From positions 53,793,416 through 53,857,415 of the forward strand of contig JALMGJ010000003.1 of the NCBI GenBank assembly GCA_023362775.1: 64,000 nucleotides of DNA. The letters are read 5' to 3'. This document shows positions 21,847 to 31,520 of the stretch, piece by piece. This stretch comes from Charina bottae. Its lineage: Eukaryota > Chordata > Lepidosauria > Squamata > Charinaidae. Each line of letters begins with the position of its first letter. Position 1 is the first letter of the stretch. The position numbers and the translations under genes are program-made. Under the pieces are notes generated by a model. The model made no database searches and had not been told where the DNA came from. It saw only the letters and a program-made list of their open reading frames with translations.

Positions 21847-22131
21847 TCTTCTGAGATAATATTTCTCCACAGGAAAATGTAATCCAGAAACAGCCTCGTG
21901 TTGATATTTGTTTATTCATGGTCTGGTTCTCTGTGAGCATGTAAGTTTATCTGCTGCAAGCAAGCAACCTTTCAAATAGAATTTGTTGAGTTTTTACATT
22001 GTCAGGTAAGCCTGCAATGAAAGAATTTATCAGGTTATACTCCGATCATTCTAGGAGATGTTGATTTTCTTTCAGCTGATTTCACTGCCTAATCTATTCT
22101 TTGAATATGTAAAGAAATAGAAGGTCTAAAT

Positions 22132-22333
22132 CAGAGCTTTCCAAACTGTGTGTCAGGACACGTTAGTGTGTTGGCTGCAGTGTCTGGGTGTGTCGCGGCT
22201 GCTGCTGCCTCCAAACCTGCCTTGATTCCGTGCAGGTCCTAGTGCCTGCCTTGTGCCCTGCTGTAAGAGTGTGTCGCGAAATGATGCATGTCTAAAAAGT
22301 GTGTCACCAACATGAAAAGTTTGGAAAGCTCTG
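22132..22333. mobile_element. hAT-type MITE (family A, copy 3)
   Basis: The ends CAGAGCTTTCCAAACTGTG and GTTTGGAAAGCTCTG and the interior (GTGTCTGGGTGTGTCGCGGC) match copy 1, with internal deletions. No intact 8-bp duplication remains. Confidence 0.85.
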
Positions 22334-22339
22334 GTGAAT

Positions 22340-22730
22340 TCAAGAGTAGCAGTAAATGCACTTGTTCTCTTTCACATGTGAACAGATAAAATAGAAAGAT
22401 GTTTGCTAGAATAAGAATGCATAAAACTTTTTAAAATACATAGTGCCATTTGAGGGCATGATGGATATAAAATAAAAAGTAAGAAGGAAAAACAGCTTTT
22501 AGATATCATTAACTGTTATGAATAGATTCAAAAGATTCAAAAATAATGGACATGTTCTACTAAGCCTAAGTAGTACTCTACTTAGTAGGCTCTAGTAGCC
22601 TGTAGCACAAACTCTGTTCAAACAAAAGGAAATTTTGCAGCAAGAGTGAAGAATAGGTGAAGAACAGTGAGTAGCAAACCTAGCAAAATGACAGCACATA
22701 CTCAACCTTGGTTGATTTAAAACAACAACA
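22340..22730. other. Unassigned intronic DNA
   Basis: AT-rich; short direct repeats of CTAAGTAG/CTTAGTAG type near 22560-22600. No gene. Confidence 0.45.
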
Positions 22731-22734
22731 ACAA

Positions 22735-22910
22735 CTAAACAAGATAATCAGATCTTGAATGGGAGACCACTAGAAGTCCCAGGGCTATACTGGAAAGTCA
22801 AAAAACCATCTCGGAAGGCAGTAAAATCAGACTATTTCTATATTGTTATGGAATATGGGCATGTCCCTGAAGTCACCAGGAGTAGAACTCAACTGGAATG
22901 AAATTTCAGC
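22735..22910 (+). mobile_element. 5S rRNA-derived SINE, decayed
   Basis: AGATCTTGAATGGGAGACCA corresponds to the 5S rRNA internal promoter region (compare TACTTGGATGGGAGACC of 5S). It is followed by AAAAACCATCTCGGAAGGCA and AAGTCACCAGGAGTAGAACT, which parallel the tail of the SINE at 32585-32700. The 5' half is truncated. Confidence 0.65.
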
Positions 22911-22914
22911 TTTA

Positions 22915-23890
22915 CCAAATATTAAATATTTTCCGCTGTAGCTTTCTTATATTCTTAATCTTACATGGACCTGATTTTTAGCTATTTCCTTAACCTCTGG
23001 AAAAATAATTATTTTGTAACTCTGACTCATAGAATTAAGTTCAAACATTCCTTTTTTAATGTTTGTGTTTAAAAGATGATTACTGTCATGCAACAGAATG
23101 ACCCACTTAAACCATTAGACCGCTTACAGTCTGTTATCTTGCCACTTCTGGAATGCCAGTCATTTGGGATTGGAAAACTGCTTTCTCAGCTGCTTGCTGT
23201 CATTACTGATGATGAAGCAGAATTCCCAACCCATTGAGCAAATGGAACTTTCGGTCCTGTGTTTATCTTTCCAACACATTTCATTAGCTCTGTGGCTTTT
23301 GCTTCCTTGTTTTAATTAATCAGATTTCTCCAGTGAAATTTTCTGTTTGTTCAGGACCATGCAACTAAAATAACTTGAATTAATTTTTGAATTCATGAGC
23401 TGGAATGGAAGTCTCTAGTCTTTTTCATTTTCGTTTTTGTTTTGTCTGAATGACTTTCCTACTGTTAGTGGCCAATGAAGTTCCTGCTGAGTGAAAATAA
23501 AAGCAAAGCAAAGTGATCTTGCACAGATTTCATCATTACTCTTATTCCTTTTTTTTTTTTTTTTTTGGAAGAAAGGAATACTATAGTAAAGACAAAAAAG
23601 TCAGACTTCATTTGCTGATTTGTGAGGTTGAGCTTGAATTTCCCAGTCCCTGCTGTAACAGGACAAGTACATTAATATAAACTTATGTCTGGTCTGCCAA
23701 GATCCCACAATAATTTGCAACCCTTGACTTTGGTTGACATTTTCTGAGGATATTCTTCATACTGCTTCTATTGAACTAAAGGTGAAATAAAATGATGCCC
23801 ATTACCTCTCATTCCTGTTCAGCATTGTATATTATGGTCACTGCTGGCATGGAACTTTAGACAACACTGTCACCTTCTTCATCAATTGTA
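22915..23890. other. Unique intronic DNA
   Basis: No exon or repeat apart from a T-run at 23549-23566. The stretch 23060-23480 is repeat-free with balanced composition. Confidence 0.45.
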
Positions 23891-23898
23891 GGGGTGGT

Positions 23899-24088
23899 TC
23901 TTGCCTTCTTCCCTTCCTCCCTCCCTCCCTCCCTCCCTCCCTTTCTTCCTTTCTCCCTCCCTCCCTCCCTTCCTTTCTCCTTCCCTCCCTCCCTCCCTCC
24001 CTCCCTCCCTCCCTCCCTTCCTTTCCTCCTTCCTTCCTTCCTTCCTTCCTTCCTTCCTTCCTTCCTTCCTTCCTTCCTTCCTTCCTTC

Positions 24089-24131
<43 letters not shown>
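23899..24131. repeat. Long polypyrimidine microsatellite (CCCT)n/(CTTC)n/(TTCT)n
   Basis: About 230 bp of uninterrupted pyrimidine on the + strand, grading from CCCT through CTTC to TTCT units. It directly precedes the PLE insertion. The Lys/Glu/Gly-rich and Ser/Pro/Leu-rich open frames through it are artefacts. Confidence 0.95.
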
Positions 24132-24132
<1 letters not shown>

Positions 24133-24275
24133 ATCGTGTTTAGCATTTGTGAGTCAGCAGGTTACAACAATAAACTTGGCTGCAGTAATCTCACTGCAGA
24201 CAATGAGGGACTTGTTTGAGACAGGCTTAGAGCCCTTGGGGTATTGGGTAAGGGCATGAAGGCAACTGACTTGAA

Positions 24276-25183
24276 TTTTCAGACACGCCAGCCATGTAAG
24301 GAATGACCAGGTTCTTCCGTTTACTCTGAGTCTCAGCCCTATCTGTTGCTGTTTTAGGTCTGTGGATATCCAAATTGGGCCTTCACTAAATCTAAATCTA
24401 CCAGACCTAAAACAGCAACAGATAGGGCTGAGACTCAGAGTAAACGGAAGAACCTGGTCATTCCTTACATGGCTGGCGTGTCTGAAAAGATAAAAAGGAT
24501 ATTTGGCAAACACCACATACCTGTATATTTCAAACCCACCAACACACTGAGACAGAGGCTTGTACACCCCAAAGATCAAACTCCAAAACACAAGAAAAGC
24601 AATGTAGTTTATGCAATCCAGTGCAGTGAGGAGTGCTCTGAACTCTACATTGGAGAAACCAAGCAACCTTTGTACAGGAGGATGGCCCAACACAGGAGAA
24701 GTAACACCACAGGACCAGAGTCAGCAGTTTATCTTCATCTAAAGGAAAAAGGACACTCATTTGAGGATGTTAATGTTCACATTTTAGACAGAGAAGATAG
24801 GTGGTTTGAGAGAGGGGTCAAGGAATCAATTTATGCCAACTTGGAAAATCCTTCCTTGAATAGAGGTGGGGGCCTCAGGCACAACCTTTCCCCTATTTTC
24901 CTTCCTGCTTTGTCTTCTGTGCCTAGGAAGATTAAGACCATTTCGCAAGCTCAACAGCAGCATGGTAATCTTAACGATCCTCCTTTAGATGATAAAGGGA
25001 CTTAGAAATAACATCTCAAAAATAACCATGACCTAGCCCCAGGTGCAAGGTCACACAGCCACCTAGAAACATATTTAAGGATTCCCTTACTAACTTTGCT
25101 CAGACTGAAGAAGCTCCTTGGATAAGGAGCGAAACGTTTCCACTGAGAAAATAGAAATCCAGTTGACATGATTCAAGCTACAG
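24276..25183 (+). mobile_element. Penelope-like element (P1): GIY-YIG domain, 3' UTR and foldback 5' end
   Basis: The frame at 24469-25005 encodes IPYMAGVSEKIKRIF (upstream residues in frame), FKPTNTLRQRLVHPKD, then a GIY-YIG-type endonuclease domain (VVYAIQCSEECSELYIGETK, RRMAQHRR, HLKEKGHSFEDVNVHIL). That arrangement is the C-terminus of Penelope-like reverse transcriptases. The stop is followed by a short 3' UTR and a hammerhead-like motif. At the 5' side, 24276-24362 is a perfect 87-bp inverted copy of 24402-24488. The element is 5'-truncated, lacks the reverse-transcriptase core and cannot be autonomous. Confidence 0.88.
25096..25148 (+). ncRNA. Hammerhead ribozyme-like motif downstream of the PLE frame
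   Basis: CTGAAGA at 25105-25111, stem II AGCTCCTT/AAGGAGC, then GAAAC at 25131-25135 and a possible GUU cleavage triplet directly after it. CTCAG/CTGAG outside can form helix I. It lies about 90 bp after the stop codon, in the 3' terminal region where PLE hammerheads are known. Helix III would be only about 2 bp, so activity may depend on dimers. Confidence 0.65.
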
Positions 25184-25184
25184 A

Positions 25185-26050
25185 AAAGTCTGTCACTGCC
25201 TCCACGTTTTCTCCCTCTATTTGCCAGTTATCAATCAAGCTGGTTGCCATAATCTTGGTTTTTTTGAGGTTTAACTGCAACCCAGCTTTTGCTCTTTCTT
25301 CTTTCACCTTCGTCATAAGGCTTCTCAGCTCCTCCTCGCTTTCAGCCATCAAATAGGTATCATCTGCATATCTGAGATAGTTAATGTTTCTTCCAGCGAT
25401 TTTAACTCCAGCCTTGGATTCATCAAGGCCAGCACATCGCATGATGTGTTCTGCATACAGGTTGAACAGGTAGGGTGAGAGTATACAGCCCTGGTGTACT
25501 CCTTTCCCAATCTTAAACCAGTCCGTTGTTCCATGATCTGTTCTTACCGTTGCTACTTGGTTGTTATACAGATTCCTCAGGAGGCAGACAAGATGACTTG
25601 GTATCCCCATACCACCAAGAACGTGCCACAATTCGTTATGATCCACACAGTCAAAGGCTTTCGAATAGTCAATAAACCAAAAATAGATGTTTTTTTGAAA
25701 CTCCCTGGCTTTCTCCATTATCCAGCGGATATTGGCAATTTGGTCTATAGTTCCTCTGCCTTTTCTAAACCCAGCTTGTACTTCTGGCAATTCTCGCTCC
25801 ATGAATTGCTGGAGTCTACCTTACAAGATCTTGAGCATTTCGTTACTGGCATGTGAAATAAGTGCCACTGTTCGATAGTTTGAACATTCTTTAGTGTTTC
25901 CCTTTTTTGGTATGGGGATATAAGTTGATTTTTCCAATCTGATGGCCATTCTTGTGTTTCCCAGATTTGCTGGCATATGGCATGCATCACCTTGGCAGCA
26001 TAATCTTGCAAGATTTTAGACAGTTCAGCTGGGATACCGTCGTCTTCTGC
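25185..26050 (-). mobile_element. Bov-B LINE fragment (reverse-transcriptase fingers and palm)
   Basis: The minus strand encodes GIPAELSKILQDYAAKVMHA, a frameshift, ERELPEVQAGFRKGRGTIDQ, FIDYSKAFDCVDHNELWHVL, the LRYADDTYLMAE active-site block, and stops at KVEAVTDF-equivalent sequence. It begins abruptly at the PLE 3' end (25183/25184) and lacks the Bov-B 3' half, so it is internal and truncated on both sides. Confidence 0.9.
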
Positions 26051-26069
26051 TGATTACTAGTATACCTTT

Positions 26070-26720
26070 AATTTATTTTTATTTATTTATTATAAGTGCT
26101 TTTATACCATTTCAGTCATCTGACTCTAAGCAGCTTTGGTTTGGTTTGGTTTGGTTTGGTTTGGTTTGGTTTGGTTTGGTTTGGTTTGGTTTGGTTTGGT
26201 TTGGTGCCTTCAAGTCAGGGTTGACTCTTGGTGATTGCCTGGACAAGTCCTTGCAGTTTTCTTGGCAACATTTTTGGGAAGTGGTTTGCCATTGTTTCTT
26301 TCCTGGGGCTGAGAGAGTGTGACTTGCCCAAGGTCACCCAGCTGGGTTTGTACCTAAGGTGAGACTAGAACTCACAGTCTCCTGGTTTCTAGCCTGGTAC
26401 CTTAACCATTACACCAAACTGGCTCTCCTAAGCAGCTTACAGCAACAATATACAATATATAATTTTAATTTTTGGTCATTTGATCATTTTTATAATGTTA
26501 TCAAATATATCGTATAATAAATGCAATCAACATAAATAATTAAAGCCATGATGCCTTATAAAATCATCCCAAGCTCATTCTGCTTCAGTCCCCAAATTCA
26601 CATTTGAAGAGCCGTATTTTAAACGCTTCCTAAATATTAAGAGTGAGGGCTTGGTGCTTATACTGTATCTGGTGGGAAGGTGTTCCATAGGAGGGACGGA
26701 TACATCTTAAAATAAAACCT
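26070..26720 (-). mobile_element. L2/CR1-type LINE 3' region, split by a SINE
   Basis: TTTATTTTTATTTATTTATT followed by ACTCTAAGCAGC, then after the SINE AAGCAGCTTACAGCAACAAT, and later CATTTGAAGAGCCGTATTTT and GTGGGAAGGTGTTCCATAGG. This is a decayed minus-strand L2/CR1 3' region. Confidence 0.6.
26137..26427 (-). mobile_element. tRNA-derived SINE (family S2) with (TTTGG)n tail and TSD
   Basis: On the minus strand the head is GAGAGCCAGTTTGGTGTAAT with an A-box-like GTAATGGTTAAGG, a B-box-like GAGTTCTAGTCTC, a CTGGGTGACCTTGGGCAAGT body and a GTCAACCCTGACTTGAAGG tail. It ends in 13 or so CCAAA units (TTTGG on +, 26137-26205). An 11-bp duplication CTAAGCAGCTT flanks it (26126-26136 and 26428-26438). 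Confidence 0.85.
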
Positions 26721-26724
26721 CAAT

Positions 26725-27309
26725 ATATATTTAAAGCAATGTGGACATAATTGCGGCAAATATATCCAGTAAACTCAGAGAGGCACGATGGTGTGAAAAT
26801 GGTTTTGAAAAATCTCTGTATTCTAAAAATGAGAAGATGACACAGTATGTTGCAATATGGTCTTGATTTATTGATCAGCTTAACAATTGAATTAATTTCA
26901 TATAGGTATTTATACTTACCATATGGATCATTTTTTTCTGTTGATTTGGGATGTGTGTGTGTGTGTGTGTGTTACATTTTGCTCGTTTTAATTACTATAA
27001 TGTATTTAGTTTTTTTTCACTGTATGACCACTATTTAGTCTAGACTTTTTTCTTTTGTATGTTACCATTTTAACAAAAAAAATGAACTAAAAAAAGAGGG
27101 TGGCATGAAACGGCTATTGGAAACTGAAAGAGAAAGATACCCAGATGGAGGGTGGCAGGAAGCCAAAGAGCAGATACTCTATTGACCAGTAAGAAAAATC
27201 AACCTTGCTTTGAGAATTTTGTGATTTAAAGCTGCTTGAAATAACTAGGAAAAGTAGCTGCTCTGTCCTTGGTAAGGGCATTTTACTCTCTGAAATTTTA
27301 TCTATATTT
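26725..27309. other. Unassigned intronic DNA
   Basis: AT-rich, with a (GT)n tract at 26951-26972. No exon. Confidence 0.45.
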
Positions 27310-27325
27310 ATATATTTATCATTTT

Positions 27326-27632
27326 CCCACTGTCGATCGGAAGATCACAAGTTCAGAGGTTCGAATCCCTAGCCCCGCGTGACGGAGTGAGCTCCTGCAC
27401 TCGCCCCAGCTCTTGCCAACCTAGAAATTCAAAAGCATGCAAATGCAAGTAGATTAATAGGTACCACTTCGGTGGGAAGGTAACAGTGTTGCGTGTGTGT
27501 CATGCCGGCCACATGACCGCGGAAGCGTCTTCGGACAACGCTGGCTCTTCGACTAACAAACGGAGATGAGCACCGGCCCCTAGAGTCGGACACGACTGCA
27601 CAAATGTGCGGGAGGAACCTTTACCTTTTTAA
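27326..27632 (+). mobile_element. Sauria SINE, 5'-truncated, with 16-bp TSD
   Basis: Starts inside the tRNA-like head (CTGTCGATCGGAAGATCACA), carries the B box GGTTCGAATCCC, the conserved core and the AACCTTTACCTTT tail. A 16-bp duplication ATATATTTATCATTTT flanks it (27310-27325 and 27633-27648). Confidence 0.92.
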
Positions 27633-27649
27633 ATATATTTATCATTTTT

Positions 27650-28988
27650 CCATTGCCTTTATGGAGCAGAGCTTTCTGTTATCTACAGTACAATTCTTGG
27701 TCTCTCAGCAACACAGGTGACAGGAGCTGTGTGAATCATGCCATGGGCTTCAAAAATACCTTTGGTGTTAATTCTCTAGGTCTTCAGACTCAGCCTGAGG
27801 GTGGGAGGGCAGAATGAGCCAGACCACACAAAGACTTGGAAGGTGGTGAGGTCAAGTTAAAAGGCCCCATAGCTACCAAATACTGTGCAGCCTGTTATAA
27901 GCCACATGGAGATTAGTGAGCAATGGCAGAATGAAACTTCCCCTCCGCACATGCTTTCCAGTCACCTAAGCGTTACCAAGACGACTCCGACCATTGGAAT
28001 ACAAATTATTCTTTGGGTGCTACAGCAAAGTTGGATGTTGACTAACCCTGCATGCAAATTTAAGTGACAACTGTGTAAACAAGAGCTACTATTAATCATC
28101 AGAAGAGTCAACAGGAGCTGTACTCAGGAAAAATGTTATTGGCAGCGGCAAGGAAATGGAACAAGTAGAGGAGGGGAAGCATGCACACACACACATTCAC
28201 ACACACTCAAACAACTATTGGCCTTGTAATTCATGACTGCTGAGTCCTTGAGTTCTGACTCCCTAGGAAACGTAAGTTATTCTTGTTCTGGACATTAACT
28301 ATAAACAAGCCTTGGGGATAGAATGAAATCTTTTCACATGCAAAACCTGCCAGACCCCTAGGCTTTAGAAAGTTTGAAAACAGAAGAAGTCATGACAGCT
28401 ATGGGTTTTGAGTATTTCTGAAAGACAAAGATGTTATAAGGTTGCCCAATTGGATTTGGTGCTTAAGCAATCTTAATTTCCAGCTGAGCAATTCAGCTAT
28501 AGTACGAATAGTCTTTGGACTCTTAGACTTGAAGCAGTGAGTTGGATAAGGTAGTCATGACTGATTTAAGTTCCATTGATTTCAGTGGGTTAGCTTCAGG
28601 CGTAACCAAATCTAATGCTGACTCATTCTCTCTTGCACTGTTTACCCAAAAAGCCTGAACAATTTTGCTAACACAGAAGTCCATTTATTATTGTTTTTTA
28701 ACATATTTATTATACAAAATATCCATGTATGATAGAAGTCATTTTTTTCCATTTCAAAGGTTTTGTGAACTTTCAGTAACTTTTGACAGCTCTGTGACAG
28801 ATTTTGGTAAGAATGTTTTGGAGCTATAGAATTTTCCTTAATACTGTAACTTAAAAATAACTTTTCAGTGTTTTGCCGATTGCCATCTAGAAAATTGAAT
28901 AAGGAATTAAACACAGTTCTACTTTCAGCCTGAATAATATCTCAAGATGTAAAAGAAACCAGAAGATAGGTTTACTATTAGCTGTAAT
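27650..28988. other. Unique intronic DNA
   Basis: No exon or repeat beyond a small (CA)n near 28180-28205. Confidence 0.45.
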
Positions 28989-29003
28989 CTATATTTGAAC
29001 CTA

Positions 29004-29337
29004 AGGGGGAGTGGTGGCTCAGCGGGTAAGACGCCAGGCTTGTCGATCGGAAGATCGCAAGTTCGGAGGTTCGAATCCCTAGCCCCGTGTGACGGAGTGA
29101 GCTCCCGCACTCGCCCCAGCTCTTGCCAACCTAGCAATTCGAAAGCATGCAAAATGCAAGTAGATAAATAGGTACCACTTCGGTGGGAAGGTAACAGCGT
29201 TCCACGTGCATCATGCCGGCCACATGACAATGGAAGCATCTTCGGACAACGCTGGCTCTTCAGCTAACAGAAATGAGCACTGGCCCCTAGAGTCGGAGAC
29301 GACTGCACAAATGTGCGGAGGGAACCTTTACCTTTAC
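29004..29337 (+). mobile_element. Sauria SINE, full length, with perfect 15-bp TSD
   Basis: Complete copy from GGGGGAGTGGTGGCTCAGCG through A and B boxes to the CCTTTACCT tail. The perfect 15-bp duplication CTATATTTGAACCTA (28989-29003 and 29338-29352) points to a fairly recent insertion. Its Pol III promoter elements are those of a SINE, not a tRNA gene. Confidence 0.95.
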
Positions 29338-29352
29338 CTATATTTGAACCTA

Positions 29353-30200
29353 TCCCTCTTGCAACAAGTAAATTGTTTTGCCTGCTTGAAAGGTGCATTC
29401 ACACAAGCAAAGCTAAAGTTTTCCACACTGTTAGATTTATAGTAAACATACATAGGGTTGTACTGTAGATAAAATCCAAGACATCCTTGCTTGGGATCAC
29501 CGAAAGTGTCAGATTTCAAGATTATGATAGTAGAGTGGCATAATTCAGGGCAGATGCTTTCTTCCCAGAATGGAGCAATTCAGTCTGAACCCATTCTGTC
29601 AGTTCCAGACCTCCACAAAGCTCAGGTTTGGTTTATCTGGAACTCTAGCAAAAGATGCCAATATAGCAGCTATGCATACCCTCACACTCAGGTTTTCATT
29701 GTTTATGTAAACTGATGTAGTCAGAAAGACAGAAGGCAACCAGTTTATGATTAGCGAAGCCTAAATCAAATCCTGTACTTTTATGAAGTCTGAGTCAGAT
29801 CACATAAAAAGTCAATGCAATAAAAAGAAGTACCACCAGGCAATTGCTATTACACATCCTATTCTCTGTCTCTTTGCATGTTAGATAAAATCACCATAAA
29901 CTACTCAGTTGGGCTAAACTTACGCCCTTAAAGGAATTAGAACTAAGGAAATTGGTAATGAATTACAGTATATAATAATGGTTCTCTTTTTTTTCCTAGG
30001 GATTTAAAATATCTAGGGCTGTCTTGGGAACCATGGACCAAGGAAAGAAAGCATGTGTTCTATTAAGGAAATTCAAAATGGTTCTTTAACTACTGGTTAT
30101 AGTGTCTGGACTACATGGTCTTGTACAATAGACCTTAGTTTATAGGCAGCTTCCTGTGGCACATTAATATTATGGTCCTTACACTTACCTACACTTGATT
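29353..30200. other. Unassigned intronic DNA
   Basis: No exon or repeat recognised. The frame at 29491-29715 (+) has no family signature. Confidence 0.45.
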
Positions 30201-30210
30201 GATTAATTGA

Positions 30211-30545
30211 TTGACTCTCAAAGCTAATTTAAAAAACTGTAATATAAGCATTGAGAACTGGGAAGCCCTAACTCATGAGCGTTTCAATTGGAGGTCAGCC
30301 TTTATTAATGGCGCTATGGACTCTGAAGAAGCACGAGTACAGGGCGAAAGGGAGAAAAGAGCTAAAAGGAAGGCACGTCAGGCAAACCCTCATCATGACC
30401 GTCTCCCACTCGGAAACCTATGCCCTCATTGTGGGAGGTTGTGCGGATCCAGAATTGGCCTTTATAGCCACTTACGGATCCACTGTTAAAATTTTACCTT
30501 TGGAAGACAATCTTACTCGGCTACGAGTGATCGCCAATGAATGAT
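30211..30545 (+). mobile_element. LINE ORF C-terminus with a C2H2-type knuckle
   Basis: The uninterrupted 92-codon frame encodes a W-x(9)-FNWR block, an R/K/E-rich stretch (EREKRAKRKARQA) and LCPHCGRLCGSRIGLYSHLR. CPHCGR.C.SRIGL.SHLR is a recurrent C-terminal motif of vertebrate non-LTR retrotransposon polyproteins. The 3' end CTACGAGTGATCGCCAATGA, just after the stop, is also typical of those copies. Only the tail is present. It could be mistaken for a small zinc-finger gene. Confidence 0.7.
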
Positions 30546-30719
30546 TGAAAGCAGAATATTCAAAGAGTATTCATCAAGATAGGCAGTAGATCCTGAAATC
30601 TGTACTCCTGCACTATAGAAAAATCAATACAGTAATTAAAATAGTAAATCTAAGTTCCCAATTTAAATACTAAAAATAAGAAGCTAAAATGTATTAAGCA
30701 CAGAGTTGCTGGTTATCAG

Positions 30720-30889
30720 TAATCCCTGAAGGCATTCAGGAACAGCCGTGTTTTCCCCTGCTTCCAGAAGTCCATGAAGATGGGGACCATCCTGGCTTCA
30801 TGGGGTAAATTATTCCGAAGGAAAAGAGCTGCTATGGAGAACCTCTGCCATCTGGTCCCCTCCTGCTATCTGTCCTGGAAGGTGGAAAC
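30720..30889 (-). mobile_element. Degenerate L2-type LINE fragment
   Basis: Blocks such as GGTAAATTATTCCGAAGGAA and GCTGCTATGGAGAACC resemble the L2 minus-strand region around AGAATGTTCCAGAGGG and GCTACTGCAGGGAAGG at 42700-42740. Confidence 0.45.
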
Positions 30890-30972
30890 CCTTAGCAAGT
30901 GTTGATGAAGGTTCTCAGTCATCCAGGTGGAACAGTCTGTAGCTTGAATCATGTCAACTGGATTTCTATTTT

Positions 30973-31026
30973 CTCAGTGGAAACGTTTCGCTCCTTATCC
31001 AAGGAGCTTCTTCAGTCTGAGCAAAG
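30973..31026 (-). ncRNA. Hammerhead ribozyme-like motif, left arm
   Basis: On the minus strand: GCTCAGA, CTGAAGA, stem II AGCTCCTT/AAGGAGC, GAAAC, then GTTTCCACTGAG. This is identical to the 25096-25148 core. Confidence 0.6.
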
Positions 31027-31109
31027 TTAGTAAGGGAATCCTTAAATATGTTTCTAGGGTGGCTGTGTGACCATGCACCTGGTCACATATTTAAGGATTC
31101 CCTTACAAA

Positions 31110-31164
31110 CTTTGCTCAGACTGAAGAAGCTTCTTGGATAAGGAGCGAAACGTTTCCACTGAGA
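31110..31164 (+). ncRNA. Hammerhead ribozyme-like motif, right arm
   Basis: CTGAAGA at 31121-31127 and GAAAC at 31147-31151 with the same flanks. Stem II carries one change (CTTCTT for CTCCTT), leaving a G-U pair. Confidence 0.55.
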
Positions 31165-31214
31165 AAATAGAAATCCAGTTGACATGATTCAAGCTACAGA
31201 CCTTAGCAAGTGTT

Positions 31215-31520
31215 TGCTGTTTGGATGAGGTGGGCAGAAACTATGGGGTAAAGGTGGTCTCTAAGAAATTCTGCAGTGCTTCCACATCATTCTTATTCAT
31301 TGTTCAGATTAACTGTTAAATTGCAGGGAAGTTATAAGCTTAGGGAGAATACCAGAAATGGTTCTGAGATAGATTGGTTTTTCTAATCTTTCAAAATTTA
31401 TAGGATTATTCTTTGTTAAGAAAATGTGAAGATCAAGAAAATTGTTTTGGTTTGGTAGCAAGGTTCCTGTTCTCAAACTGTCCTGTACTGAGGTTGCTTT
31501 TTTTTTGGTGGGGAGGGGTA
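31215..31520. other. Unassigned intronic DNA
   Basis: No gene or repeat, apart from a T/G-rich run at 31490-31517 next to the tandem array. Confidence 0.45.

Larger units (their letters stand above)
30904..31200. mobile_element. Penelope-like foldback insertion (P1), complete, with 14-bp TSD
   Basis: The left arm (minus) and right arm (plus) are inverted copies of the same roughly 140-bp PLE 3' end, meeting near a CCATGCACCTGG centre at about 31070-31080. A perfect 14-bp duplication CCTTAGCAAGTGTT flanks it (30890-30903 and 31201-31214). Each arm keeps a hammerhead-like core. Confidence 0.9.

Noticed and set aside
23838..24146. Lys/Glu/Gly-rich 102-residue frame
   Set aside because: Translation of the polypyrimidine microsatellite.
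24154..24693. 179-residue minus-strand open frame
   Set aside because: It runs antisense through the PLE hairpin and GIY-YIG frame; the plus-strand reading has the recognisable domain.
29004..29337. tRNA gene
   Set aside because: The A and B boxes belong to a Sauria SINE head; no cloverleaf with acceptor stem is formed.
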